Shown: positions 26,999 through 35,483, numbered from the stretch's first letter. The stretch: DNA of 64,000 nt from an uncultured Armatimonadota bacterium (GCA_903904815.1 CAIVDU010000053.1:1-64000); one strand, 5' to 3'. Notes: a model not told the origin generated them from the sequence alone. Translations and numbers: made by a program.

Positions 26999-27533
26999 GG
27001 TTTCCTGCGGGACTCTAGGACTGAAAGATAGTGCTCATGCCACTGACCGTAATCAGTGATCGTAAAGGCGTTGATCTCGCTCGGTGGCCACCTGTATAGG
27101 TAGACCATGTTCGCGAGATCAGATAGGTCGACTACAAAAAAGCGCCGATTACCTCGCCGAGGAGAGTAAGGTCGGACGCCGGCATGTTGTTGATTTCAGC
27201 GTTCGGGATTCCGCAAACCGCGCCGAGAAGGCATATCGACTTTTCGATATCGCCCTTGTATTTGTCCGTGAGCCGGATATCGCCGACGGTTGGCTCTTTG
27301 ATGCGGAGTACGTCGGTGAGTTCGAGGTCTTTTCCTGCCTTGATCGGCTTTCGAAGCTTCACGAAAATCGCTTCTGCGGTGATTGCTACCCTCTTATTGT
27401 TGGCGAACTTGAAGGTCTTCGGGGTTTCTCCACCCTCTTCGCCCATGTTGAGCGTAAGCGTGAAAAGGTCATCCCATGCCGCTTCGACTTCCTCGACTGT
27501 CGTGAGCTGCTGAACGCCTGCGGGAATGTTCAC
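26995..27533 (-). CDS. Tail assembly chaperone, -1 frameshift product (gp41 plus GpE'-like extension)
   Basis: The chaperone frame ends GCT TTT TTG TAG at 27143-27132. The heptamer T TTT TTG (27141-27135) is a canonical -1 slippery site directly before the stop. After a -1 slip the frame stays open for 46 codons and reads DLSDLANMVYLYRWPPSEIN followed by AFTITDYGQWHEHYLSVLES. This W-P-P-x-E-I block and WHE segment match GpE-type extensions of P2-like tails. The extension stops in ATGA, overlapping the tape measure start. Product about 179 residues. The fit of slippery site, homology and exact coupling makes the call strong. Confidence 0.85.
27132..27533 (-). CDS. Tail assembly chaperone (Mu gp41 family)
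   Basis: 133 residues from a GTG at 27533 that overlaps the tube stop (GTGA) and has GGGAG about 9 bases upstream; an ATG at 27563 is the alternative. The C-terminal half (LRIKEPTVGDIRLTDKYKGD, CGIPNAEINNMPASDLTLLG) is the TAC pattern. It binds the tape measure while the tube polymerises. It sits between tube and tape measure, the usual place, and also yields the longer frameshift form. Confidence 0.82.
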   Translation of the reverse strand: MNIPAGVQQLTTVEEVEAAWDDLFTLTLNMGEEGGETPKTFKFANNKRVAITAEAIFVKLRKPIKAGKDLELTDVLRIKEPTVGDIRLTDKYKGDIEKSICLLGAVCGIPNAEINNMPASDLTLLGEVIGAFL

Positions 27534-27904
27534 GCGGTCACTCCCAACACTTCCGCCGGCCATGGCGACTCGAACTTGACTTTCATCGCGCCCTCGCCCG
27601 TGGTTCCCTCGCCGTCCGCCGCGTAGTAGGCCTCACGGAGCACCACGCTCTTATTGTTTGGAAGTTCGAGGATGATCGTCGCACTCGTGACTCCGGTCAA
27701 AGCGACCACGTCAAGGTCGCTCGTGTCGGTGACCTCGCCCTCGATGAAGGAGACCTGCGGCATCTCCTTAAAGCCATGGACGTAGCCCGCGCCGATCACT
27801 GCCTCGCGCTTGTTTTGGCCCAGATTGTAGGTGTAATCACCCTTGGCCCGAATCTCCGAGCCGTCGACGGTCACGCGGATAATTCCGCCAACTCTTGATG
27901 CCAT
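27530..27904 (-). CDS. Tail tube protein (Mu gpM type)
   Basis: 124 residues from the ATG at 27904; AAGGAG lies 11 bases upstream. VGGIIRVTVDGSEIRAKGDY, YTYNLGQNKREAVIG and SFIEGEVTDTSDLDV are the tail-tube family pattern. Protomers stack as rings inside the sheath. A strong hairpin separates it from the sheath gene. Confidence 0.88.
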   Translation of the reverse strand: MASRVGGIIRVTVDGSEIRAKGDYTYNLGQNKREAVIGAGYVHGFKEMPQVSFIEGEVTDTSDLDVVALTGVTSATIILELPNNKSVVLREAYYAADGEGTTGEGAMKVKFESPWPAEVLGVTA

Positions 27905-27929
27905 ATCTTTCAAATCTCCTTAAAACGGA

Positions 27930-27963
27930 GCGGGGCGTCCGGGGATTTCCCCGAACGCCCCGC
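27930..27963 (-). terminator. Strong hairpin between sheath and tube genes
   Basis: Nine-base stem GCGGGGCGT/ACGCCCCGC with an inner CGGGG/CCCCG extension. On the minus strand it is followed by TCCGTTTTAAGG, so it may be a partial terminator or an mRNA stabiliser behind the highly expressed sheath gene. Confidence 0.6.
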
Positions 27964-27986
27964 AAGTTGGACTCTTTGTCTCCGGC

Positions 27987-29525
27987 TTAGCCGAGAAGGT
28001 ATTGGATCAGAACGCCGACGACCTGGAGCGAGCTCACAAGCGATGGAGCCATGAATACGTCGACCCTCGTCGAGTCGCCCGTATTGCGAACGACCGAGAG
28101 AGACGCGGCGAACCCATCGACGTTGTCGACGAGCCCCAGACTCTCCCATAGCCGAGCCCGAACGATAATCTCGCCCTTTAGGACTGAAGGCGTCACAATC
28201 GGCTGCCCGACTCCGAACCGAGTTCCGTCGTTTGCCAGCTTCGACCGTGGATACTTGCCCTGGATGTAAGCGCGAAGATCGGCCCGAATCCAAGAGAGCG
28301 TCAGAGGCGAATTAAGATCAAGGTAAGCGGGTGTCGGTGTGCCGTTCGCATCCTTCTGATAGGTCGTGATGAGCCTTTGAATCCGGACCGTCCCGCCAGA
28401 ATCGACGATAGTCGTCGCAATTCCGTCGTAAAGGAGCGCATTGGCCATGGGCTGCGTCCACTGAGACACCAGTGGCGGAGCCTGGATTCCAACGAGCGGA
28501 AGCGTGTTGAATGGCCTCGCGGGATCGATCGCCGCCGCTGCGGAAACCTGACCGGCTGCCGCCGCCGCCCATGCATAGTTCGCACTCGGCGAGTTGTTAT
28601 ATCCGATGACACAAAGGCACTGGCTGTTTAGCGCGGTGCCGTAGGTCGCGAGCGTCCCTTGAGATCCTTGCAGGGCCGTGATCGCAAACCCTTCGGTTTG
28701 GACCATCGCTCCCCATCGCCGAATCAGTTCGGTGTTAAGCGCTCCCACGCTCGTGTTGTCGGTGTAGGGCAACACGTAGAACTGATATTGCGAGTTGATG
28801 ATGTTCGCGATCAGAGTCGTGAGAACTGGGTTCGTGGCGCCGCTCGTCGCTGATGCGATGGCGACCGCGAGGTTCACCGGCTGCGCGTCGGTAGGCGCAT
28901 AGTTCAGCCTGACATCGATGCCGGTCGTCCAAGCACCTTTACCCTTCGAGGTGAGGGTGACCACGCCGGCGGCTGCGTTTGCGGTGACCGGGCACCCATA
29001 AACGTTGTTGACTGCGTTCGCGATCGCGGTCGCAACCTGAGAAACAGTCATCCCCTGGGTGATTCCGACCCCGTAGTAAACGCCGTTGATATAGAGCGCG
29101 AGTGTTCCGTTCTGGATCGTTCCGCTTGGGATCGTACACGTCAGCGTCCAGGTCGAGGTCGACGCGCCGCCGGCATCCGGGACGGGAACAACAAAGACAG
29201 GGGTGTCGACGTTGTTCGCGAACCATGCGATCGCCATCTCATGGAGAAGCGATCCATTTCCGAACTGGGCCGCAACTTGAGAAGCACTGAACACCTGAAC
29301 CGGCACGTTCGGAACGACCGTGCCGATCGTGTTGTCGTACGACCCGATCAAAAGTGCAGGGGAATTCCGCTGAAGACCGCCGCCCGTCGCGTTGGTAGGG
29401 TCGATCTCGATCGCGACGAAGGGCGTTCGAAGATTGGCGCTCACCTGGGTAAAAGCAACCTGGGCCTGTGGCGTAGAACCGCCGTCAGGCATTGGAACGG
29501 TGTCAATAAGTGGTGCCTGTGGCAT
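27987..29525 (-). CDS. Contractile tail sheath protein (Mu gpL family)
   Basis: 512 residues with AQVAFTQVSANLRTPFVAIE near the start, NSPALLIGSYDNTIGTVVPN, FGNGSLLHEMAIAWFANN and a C-terminal DGFAASLSVVRNTGDSTRVD. This is the gpL sheath arrangement. The sheath contracts to drive the tube through the envelope. Its ATG overlaps the stop of the gp38-like gene. Confidence 0.92.
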   Translation of the reverse strand: MPQAPLIDTVPMPDGGSTPQAQVAFTQVSANLRTPFVAIEIDPTNATGGGLQRNSPALLIGSYDNTIGTVVPNVPVQVFSASQVAAQFGNGSLLHEMAIAWFANNVDTPVFVVPVPDAGGASTSTWTLTCTIPSGTIQNGTLALYINGVYYGVGITQGMTVSQVATAIANAVNNVYGCPVTANAAAGVVTLTSKGKGAWTTGIDVRLNYAPTDAQPVNLAVAIASATSGATNPVLTTLIANIINSQYQFYVLPYTDNTSVGALNTELIRRWGAMVQTEGFAITALQGSQGTLATYGTALNSQCLCVIGYNNSPSANYAWAAAAAGQVSAAAAIDPARPFNTLPLVGIQAPPLVSQWTQPMANALLYDGIATTIVDSGGTVRIQRLITTYQKDANGTPTPAYLDLNSPLTLSWIRADLRAYIQGKYPRSKLANDGTRFGVGQPIVTPSVLKGEIIVRARLWESLGLVDNVDGFAASLSVVRNTGDSTRVDVFMAPSLVSSLQVVGVLIQYLLG

Positions 29526-29728
29526 TACTCCTCACTCCTTGTTTTCGAAGGCTTCGGCGCGGTCGCCGGTGCTTCTTGGTCGACGAGAACGACGTCGCCT
29601 TCAGTAAGCGCGCGCTCCCAATAGGAAGACCATTCAACCAAGGCGCCCTCTTGAGGGAGTTCCTTGAATTGCTGATCGGGACGCCGAACCTTTCGCCCCG
29701 GCGCGGGCTTTACTTCTTTGGTGATCAT
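29525..29728 (-). CDS. DUF2635 protein (Mu gp38 family)
   Basis: 67 residues: KPAPGRKVRRPDQQFKELPQ, EGALVEWSSYWERALTEGDV is the whole conserved family core, followed by a Pro/Ala-rich tail. It always precedes the sheath gene in Mu-like tails; its precise role is unknown. Confidence 0.85.
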   Translation of the reverse strand: MITKEVKPAPGRKVRRPDQQFKELPQEGALVEWSSYWERALTEGDVVLVDQEAPATAPKPSKTRSEE

Positions 29729-29740
29729 GTGTTTTCGCTC

Positions 29741-30073
29741 TCATCGAACCGGGTCGAGGTAGAGAATGAGTTGGCCCAGACCGTCGTATTCCCAGTCTGA
29801 TTTCCGAACCTTATAAGAGGAGCCCCGGACCTGGACCTGCAATCCTGGCCGGCGCAAATCGAAGTCGGTCGATGTCTCGGCGACAGTTATTCGTGCCGCT
29901 TCGTTGATGACATGCGACTGGCTTTCCGGGTCGAAATGCGCTGAGGCGGCATCGAAAAGACCCGTCAGCGTCACGGAAGTCGTTCCGTCCGAGAACGTCA
30001 CGACTTCCGAATATTCGGCGCCACAGATCATCTCGAAGTCGCTTTGAACTTGCCCGAGAAAGCCAGGAAGCAT
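29741..30073 (-). CDS. Head-tail joining protein (lambda gpFII type)
   Basis: 110 residues; FEMICGAEYSEVVTFSDGTT, GLFDAASAHFDPESQSHVIN and RGSSYKVRKSDWEYDGLGQL follow the FII family. It seals the connector so the tail can attach. Position after FI and before the tail genes matches lambda. Confidence 0.78.
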   Translation of the reverse strand: MLPGFLGQVQSDFEMICGAEYSEVVTFSDGTTSVTLTGLFDAASAHFDPESQSHVINEAARITVAETSTDFDLRRPGLQVQVRGSSYKVRKSDWEYDGLGQLILYLDPVR

Positions 30074-30079
30074 GTCGAT

Positions 30080-30523
30080 TTAGCTCTCTCGCTCGGCTCG
30101 CTTGGCTTCGATCGCCGCCACGAGGTCGGTTTGAGTGTTTGGCACTGGAGAGATACCGAGAGACTTGGCGAGGGCCTTCATCTGATTGAATGAGAGCGTT
30201 CCCAGGTCCGGGATCTCGACGTCCGAATCGGTGGATTCCTTCACAGGAGCCAGCGGGGTTGCGGGTTCTGCTTTTGGCTTGACTTCCTGGGCTTTTGGCG
30301 CTGGAGTCGGGGCCTTCACAGGAGTCGGCGGGGTTGCGGGTTCGGTATCGTCGACGACCTTCGGAACATAGCCCCTGGCCTTTGCGAGAGCGATAAGCTC
30401 ATCGACAGATTGAGGGCGAACGCCCCCGATAACAAGATGTTTTTGCGGTTGTGAATTAAGACCGTCGAGGGCCGCTTGATATTCCTCGTCGGTGATTTCG
30501 GGTGTGTATTGGTCGGTGATCAT
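30080..30523 (-). CDS. DNA packaging/head protein in gpFI position
   Basis: 147 residues. The middle is a Pro/Ala/Lys linker with an imperfect repeat (PATPPTPVKAPTPAP and PATPLAPVKEST). The C-terminus LGTLSFNQMKALAKSLGI resembles a small HeH/LEM-type DNA-binding domain, as found in FI-like proteins. In lambda FI helps terminase dock on the prohead. Assignment rests on position plus the C-terminal domain. Confidence 0.6.
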   Translation of the reverse strand: MITDQYTPEITDEEYQAALDGLNSQPQKHLVIGGVRPQSVDELIALAKARGYVPKVVDDTEPATPPTPVKAPTPAPKAQEVKPKAEPATPLAPVKESTDSDVEIPDLGTLSFNQMKALAKSLGISPVPNTQTDLVAAIEAKRAERES

Positions 30524-30546
30524 TCGTCAGGTCTCCAAAAATGACC

Positions 30547-30574
30547 AGGGCTCCCGGCATCGGCCGAGAGCCCT
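30547..30574 (-). terminator. Strong hairpin behind the major capsid gene
   Basis: Twelve-base stem AGGGCTCTCGGC/GCCGGGAGCCCT (one G-T pair) with a four-base loop, followed on the minus strand by GGTCATTTTTGG. It lies 31 bp after the capsid stop and could lower expression of downstream genes or stabilise capsid mRNA. Confidence 0.65.
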
Positions 30575-30604
30575 AATCGTCGCTAGATCAGATCAGGCTA
30601 GATC

Positions 30605-31645
30605 CTAGGGGATTCCTGTCGGATACGAGCTAGTGGTCGCCTTCACGAGAGTGAGCGGGCGAGTGCAGTAGCAGAGCGGGTTGGACTCCGTCAGGAGCTC
30701 AAGCCCTCGGCCCATTCTCATGGGTTCGCCGACTGCATAGCGGGGAAGCCCGATCGTGTTCGCCGTGCTCCAGAAGTTTCCTGGGGCAAACACCGTTCGG
30801 AAGAGGTTCGGAACTCCGACAGGGAAGAAGTGAGCCTCTCCCGCCGGAATGAAGTCCGAAGTCACTCCACCGATGTAGTTCTCGAACGTGATGCCCGCGA
30901 ACTCGAATCCAGACCGGTTATCGCTTCGAGCGAAGTCACCGTACTGGCCACCTCCGCCGCTAGAGCGATCCTGCCAGAGTCGGTAGGCTGCGACGACGTC
31001 GGGGTGAGCGACGAAGGCGTCGAACCAGTCCTTGCCGCAGAAGCAATGGATTCGCTGATACATCATTGCGCCGAGGGCGACTTTGATGGCGCGGACCACT
31101 TTCAAGCAAAGGTGCTTCATATCCTGGTTGGCATCGCCTAGCAGGAAGTCGAAACTCGTTTGCGAGATCCCGAACTCGGTGAACAAGTTGTAGATCACCG
31201 TCGAGCCGTCAGCGTCGTAGATCACGCCCGTAAGCGCGCCGACCGACTGGTACTCGAGCGTCGCATCGTGACTCATGGCCATTCCCATAAGTCGGCGTTG
31301 AACGACCGCCTGGGCCGAGACCAACTCGTTTGCCGAACCGAACAGGCGAACACCCTGAATCTCTTCCGGGTGGATCGTGTCGGCGAGCTGAAGGTGAGGG
31401 ACCTTCAGACTCCGCATAACGCGCTTACCCTCACGGTAGTTCGTGGCAGGGGCGCCGCGCTTCGTGTTGGGGATCAGCGAGAAGTTGATCGCGTCTAGTT
31501 CGATGTCGAGGGTGGTCGTCGGGATTCCCTCGTTGGCGAAAATTCCAAGCGCGCGGGCCTGGGTCGGCATGTAAGGAATCTGAAGGATCGAATCCGTCAG
31601 AGCTTCCATGCCGAACGCGGGGTTCGTAAAAATTCCGTTGAGCAT
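30605..31645 (-). CDS. Major capsid protein (lambda gpE family)
   Basis: 346 residues. PAFGMEALTDSILQIPYMPT, GIPTTTLDIELDAINFSLIP and REGKRVMRSLKVPHLQLADT are diagnostic for the gpE capsid family; YQRIHCFCGKDWFDAFVAHP and the C-terminal LLTESNPLCYCTRPLTLVK complete the HK97-fold protein. Length is close to lambda gpE (341). Three bases separate it from the decoration gene. Confidence 0.95.
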   Translation of the reverse strand: MLNGIFTNPAFGMEALTDSILQIPYMPTQARALGIFANEGIPTTTLDIELDAINFSLIPNTKRGAPATNYREGKRVMRSLKVPHLQLADTIHPEEIQGVRLFGSANELVSAQAVVQRRLMGMAMSHDATLEYQSVGALTGVIYDADGSTVIYNLFTEFGISQTSFDFLLGDANQDMKHLCLKVVRAIKVALGAMMYQRIHCFCGKDWFDAFVAHPDVVAAYRLWQDRSSGGGGQYGDFARSDNRSGFEFAGITFENYIGGVTSDFIPAGEAHFFPVGVPNLFRTVFAPGNFWSTANTIGLPRYAVGEPMRMGRGLELLTESNPLCYCTRPLTLVKATTSSYPTGIP

Positions 31646-31648
31646 TTC

Positions 31649-32269
31649 TTAGAAACCGGTCCTTGCGATGAGGTTCTTCTTCGCGAGTGCTGCGTTTGCC
31701 TGGAGGATGTGCCCCGCATCCATGGCGCCGTAATTCACCTTGTTCACGTTGAACTCGGCGAGCCGGGTGACCGCGACGGTCGCAGTTGCGCCCGCCGTGG
31801 CGTCGGTCTTGACCCCGAGGATCGCAACTGCGTCGCCGCCCACCGCTGCGGCATAGGTCGAAGCGCCTTCGGTCACGACGATGTCGAATTCGTCTCCAGC
31901 TACGGCGCCCGTTCCGCCTACCGTGATGGTGAAGCTGAGTCTCTGCTGAAGGTTAGCGACTGCGCCAGTCGCGTAGGAGCCGAGGAACCCGCCGGCGGGC
32001 GAGAACACTTCGAAGTGAGTCGCATCGATGAAGACACACCGGTAGAGACCCGCTTCCGCCAATGATCCGACCGTGATCGCGCCGATCGTTGGGTTACCGG
32101 TATTGCCGGCGGCGTTGGTGCCCGCTGCGGTTCCGACGAAGGTCTTCGCGAGGATCGCGCCGGCGACAAGATTCTGGCCACTGGCCAGAACGATGTTGTC
32201 GGTCTGGATCGGGTCCCTGTTATTAACCAGAAACTCGAAATCGTAATAGCCTTCTGTTAGGTTGGGCAA
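31649..32269 (-). CDS. Head decoration protein (gpD family, enlarged)
   Basis: 206 residues against about 110 in lambda. The family core is split: NNRDPIQTDNIVLASGQNLV at the start and AVAILGVKTDATAGATATVA, LAKKNLIARTGF at the end. Between them lies a roughly 90-residue insert (GAITVGSLAEAGLYRCVFID, FTITVGGTGAVAGDEFDIVV) that looks like an extra beta domain. The protein trims and stabilises the capsid surface. Confidence 0.85.
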   Translation of the reverse strand: MPNLTEGYYDFEFLVNNRDPIQTDNIVLASGQNLVAGAILAKTFVGTAAGTNAAGNTGNPTIGAITVGSLAEAGLYRCVFIDATHFEVFSPAGGFLGSYATGAVANLQQRLSFTITVGGTGAVAGDEFDIVVTEGASTYAAAVGGDAVAILGVKTDATAGATATVAVTRLAEFNVNKVNYGAMDAGHILQANAALAKKNLIARTGF

Positions 32270-32270
32270 C

Positions 32271-32657
32271 TTACTTCGCTCCTTGCGCCGAAGCGCCGTT
32301 CATGCGGGCATAGACCGCGTTCGTGTCGATCGTCGGGGCCTTACCGGTAGGCTTCACGCCTTCTGGTGGAACCTCTGGGTCTTCCACTTCGATCCCGCCA
32401 TCTTCTGCCCGGGCGGAAGCGATCGCCTTGAGCTTGTTGCCTTGAGCCTCAAGAATGACCATCGCGAGGTCGCCGGCGGTTGAGTTACCGTCCGCGAGTG
32501 CTGCGTCGATTTGCGCTGAAGCGACGGCGCGGTTTGCCGCCGTGTTGATCTTCAGAATTCCTTGAATTCGTGCCCGCTCTTTCAGGGCTGCACTCGCCGC
32601 GATCTCCGCAGCGGCTGCTGGGTGTTCGGCCAAAATCTGTTGAGCCGTTAGATTCAT
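32271..32657 (-). CDS. Nested capsid scaffold (lambda Nu3-like)
   Basis: 128 residues in the same frame as the protease, from an internal ATG at 32657 preceded by GGGAGG at a spacing of four bases, a better Shine-Dalgarno than most genes here. Content is MNLTAQQILAEHPAAAAEIA then Ala/Glu-rich helix and a Pro-Glu linker. In lambda the Nu3 scaffold is made from the same kind of internal start in C. Confidence 0.75.
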   Translation of the reverse strand: MNLTAQQILAEHPAAAAEIAASAALKERARIQGILKINTAANRAVASAQIDAALADGNSTAGDLAMVILEAQGNKLKAIASARAEDGGIEVEDPEVPPEGVKPTGKAPTIDTNAVYARMNGASAQGAK

Positions 32658-33617
32658 CAGTCCTCCCTCGGCTGTCGCGCGAGTGGTTGTGAGTTGAGGC
32701 GCTCCCTTCGGAAGCGTCCCGGTTGTCGATGAACTCGCCGGCCCCGCGAGTTTTTGGGCCGCGAGGATAGCGTCCTCGAGCGTCCCAATTCTGTCGGCCA
32801 GGCCCGCGCTTACCGCGCTCGCGCCCATCAGGACGCCGCCTTGACCAAAATCTGCTTCGACCTTGTCGGTCGTCACTCCCCTGAACTTCGCGACCGCCGC
32901 GACGAAGATGTCGCCGTACTGGTTCACGAGCGCCTGTATGTCGGCTTTCCCGGCTTCTGATCCCGGATCCATACGCTTCTTAGGTGCCACAGAGGAAACG
33001 AACTCAAAGGTACGGATTCCCGCCGCCTTCTCGGCTTCGGAGTCGTCGACATAGGTCATGACGATCCCGATTGAGCCAATTACCGCCGTTTGGCTTGCGA
33101 TGATCTCGCTTGCCGCGCACTCCAGCCAGTAAGCCGCCGAGCATCCATTGCCGCGCGTAAAGGCGACAATGGGCTTAGTCGCGCTCATGAGGCGAATACG
33201 GTCGGCTGCGTCCGCGATTCCGTTGACCTCTCCGCCTGGTGAATCCACGTCGATGACGATCGAGGTTACGGAGTCGTCACAGAACGCATCCTCCATCGAA
33301 GCCATGAAGGATTCGAGGCTTGTTCCTCCGAACATCCAGTCGCAGACGCCCGTGTATTGCGTGATCGGTCCGGAGAGCGGAATAACCGCCGTGATTTTAT
33401 CGCAATCATCGTCCGTCTTGGTCCAAGCGAACTGAGATGCCGGAGCATCGGAGTCGGCTTGCGGCTTATGCTCGGAGAAAATCTCTCGAGGCGACCGCCC
33501 TTCCATCGCGCGAAGAACTTCGAGCATGTCGGAGCGAAGCCCGATGATTTGGCCGCCTGGCAGGAACCAGGGCGCGCTCGTCGAGACCCGTGTTTGGGCC
33601 GTCTTGCTGTTTTTCAT
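32271..33617 (-). CDS. S49-family head maturation protease with C-terminal scaffold (lambda gpC type)
   Basis: 448 residues from the ATG at 33617 (a longer open frame overlaps the portal gene). PLSGPITQYTGVCDWMFGGT and VIDVDSPGGEVNGIADAADR belong to the SppA/gpC fold; the catalytic serine is in GNGCSAAYWLECAA, SIGIV follows and the lysine is in VAPKKRMDPG. The last 128 residues are charged and helical and also start separately as the scaffold. gpC is packaged in the prohead and processes scaffold and connector. Confidence 0.9.
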   Translation of the reverse strand: MKNSKTAQTRVSTSAPWFLPGGQIIGLRSDMLEVLRAMEGRSPREIFSEHKPQADSDAPASQFAWTKTDDDCDKITAVIPLSGPITQYTGVCDWMFGGTSLESFMASMEDAFCDDSVTSIVIDVDSPGGEVNGIADAADRIRLMSATKPIVAFTRGNGCSAAYWLECAASEIIASQTAVIGSIGIVMTYVDDSEAEKAAGIRTFEFVSSVAPKKRMDPGSEAGKADIQALVNQYGDIFVAAVAKFRGVTTDKVEADFGQGGVLMGASAVSAGLADRIGTLEDAILAAQKLAGPASSSTTGTLPKGAPQLTTTRATAEGGLMNLTAQQILAEHPAAAAEIAASAALKERARIQGILKINTAANRAVASAQIDAALADGNSTAGDLAMVILEAQGNKLKAIASARAEDGGIEVEDPEVPPEGVKPTGKAPTIDTNAVYARMNGASAQGAK

Positions 33618-33622
33618 GGGTT

Positions 33623-35245
33623 CTATTCCGGGAACACGCTGATGTTCTGGGTAGGCGTTGGAGTGACCGCCACGATGCCGCACTCGGCGATAACTTCGTT
33701 CTCGCGCTTTCTCTGGTAGAGGTTTTCTGCCCAGTCGCCGCCGTTGTAGCCTTCCGTTTCCTCTGCGAGAGTCGTAAGAAGCGCTTCCATGCGAGTCTTC
33801 GCGGCGTTCGCTTCCTTCACTGGGTCGAGCTGTAGCGGCGTCGGTCCGTACCATGCCGATTGGCTATAAGCACGCTGAATCTCGATATCGTCGAAGAAGC
33901 CGGGAGCCTGGATGACCCCGCTCGCGATCATCTCGCTAAGCCATTCGACATAGATCGGCTGAAGGAACTCCGATACGAACCAGCCTCGCTCAACCTTGAA
34001 GACTTCCCACGCTTGCATGATCGCCGCGCGAGAGGCACTATAGGAGCTCGTGAACTGCTTCGTCAGGACTTCGTAAGGGATGTTGAGAGCCATCCCGATT
34101 TGCCGGATGATCTCAGTAATGAACGGGCCGAAGTTCGCGTTCGGTCTGCCCGGGTTCGCGGTTTGGACCTCTTCGCCATCATTGAGGTCGATGATCGCGC
34201 CGCTCTGCAGGCTGATATCGGGAGACTCGCCCAGCGGCGCGCCTCTGCCGTCTCCGTCACCAATTCCACCCAAAGGATCACCGTCCGGATCCTTATGCTT
34301 GATGAAGACCGTGAACATGCCGCTCACCACGGCCGCGGTGAGTTCCGCGTCGGAGTAACGCGAGATCTGCTTCAACATCTCCAGAATTGGAGACAAGAAC
34401 GGGATACCTCGGCGCTGCCCGGGGCGATCCTCCTCATAGAAGTGGATGACCTGCCGGCGGCCGCTTTTCGGGCCGTAAGCCTGAACACGCTTCCATTCCC
34501 GGTTCAACTCAAAGTAGGGGCTCGGAACCGTGGTTTCGATATGGTAGGCGATTGGCTCGCCCCAGACACCCGTCTCTACTCCGTCCCAGAGGGATCCGAC
34601 TATCGGCTTCGTTCGCTCGGTCAGAACTCCGTTGACTTTGTCGTATGGAGTTGAGACGCGGTCAGCCTCGATAAGCTGAACTCTAAGGTTACAGATCGTT
34701 CCCTTTCGCGGAATGATCGGAAGGAGCGCGAAGATTTCTCCCGTGTGCTTGGCCGACTTGTAGGCGATGCTCTGAAGCCGATAGAACGTATTGCGCCGGC
34801 GGGCGTCCGCGTCCGTGCTGTTGGCCCAAGCCCTAAAGAGTCGCTCGGTCGTTCGCTCCCACTCGGTCGCCGCCTGATCGTTAGCATCGAAGCCTAGGAA
34901 CTTTCGATCGATGCGGCAATGAAGCTCAAGCCCCGAGCCGATGACGCTCGTGAGCATCGTATTGACGGCGCTGCGGGCGATAGGTTGGTTTCGGTAAGCA
35001 TCGCGCGAACGGGCGACAAGCTCTGCCCTCTCGAGCAGGATTTCATCGTCTGGATTGCGCGCCGCCCAGGGGTTCCATCCTCGCATTGCTCGGCGAGAAG
35101 GCGATGCGCCATTATTCGCCGTGTCGAATCCGCGCGATGCTGCGCCGGTGCCAAACGTGCCTTCAACCTTCGGGGCGCTCTGAACCGCTTTCGATGGCTT
35201 CGCCGAAGCCTTTCGCTGGGCTTTCCTTCGCTGCGATCTGTTCAA
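33623..35245 (-). CDS. Portal protein (lambda gpB family)
   Basis: 540 residues from a TTG at 35245 that overlaps the gpW stop (TTGA) with GAGG upstream; the frame stays open further but overlaps gpW. ERAELVARSRDAYRNQPIAR, SAVNTMLTSVIGSGLELHC, IHFYEEDRPGQRRGIPFLSP and PYEVLTKQFTSSYSASRAAI are lambda-portal signatures. Twelve copies form the DNA gate of the head. Confidence 0.92.
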   Translation of the reverse strand: MNRSQRRKAQRKASAKPSKAVQSAPKVEGTFGTGAASRGFDTANNGASPSRRAMRGWNPWAARNPDDEILLERAELVARSRDAYRNQPIARSAVNTMLTSVIGSGLELHCRIDRKFLGFDANDQAATEWERTTERLFRAWANSTDADARRRNTFYRLQSIAYKSAKHTGEIFALLPIIPRKGTICNLRVQLIEADRVSTPYDKVNGVLTERTKPIVGSLWDGVETGVWGEPIAYHIETTVPSPYFELNREWKRVQAYGPKSGRRQVIHFYEEDRPGQRRGIPFLSPILEMLKQISRYSDAELTAAVVSGMFTVFIKHKDPDGDPLGGIGDGDGRGAPLGESPDISLQSGAIIDLNDGEEVQTANPGRPNANFGPFITEIIRQIGMALNIPYEVLTKQFTSSYSASRAAIMQAWEVFKVERGWFVSEFLQPIYVEWLSEMIASGVIQAPGFFDDIEIQRAYSQSAWYGPTPLQLDPVKEANAAKTRMEALLTTLAEETEGYNGGDWAENLYQRKRENEVIAECGIVAVTPTPTQNISVFPE

Positions 35246-35481
35246 CTGAACCTCGGGTATCGAACGCGCCGAGCGCCTGGCGTCAAGCTGCGGACCTTCG
35301 CTTCCCAATAGTTGAGCTGCGTCTGGATCTCTTTGATGTCAGCGCGGACCAGCTTTCGCATGGACGCCCCGTTGGTGATGGTGTATTCCTGGGCGGTCGT
35401 CAGCGCGATCGATGCCGCGAGCCATGCGTCCCGCTGGGCGATCGCTTGGGCGAGGGTGATGCCGTTAGGGTTGTAGCTCAT
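35242..35481 (-). CDS. gpW/DUF6148-like head-tail connector
   Basis: 79 residues from the ATG at 35481, two bases after the terminase stop, with AAAGGA upstream. GITLAQAIAQRDAWLAASIA, NGASMRKLVRADIKEIQTQL and NYWEAKVRSL match the small gpW/DUF6148 proteins found between terminase and portal. Confidence 0.8.
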   Translation of the reverse strand: MSYNPNGITLAQAIAQRDAWLAASIALTTAQEYTITNGASMRKLVRADIKEIQTQLNYWEAKVRSLTPGARRVRYPRFS

Positions 35482-35483
35482 GT

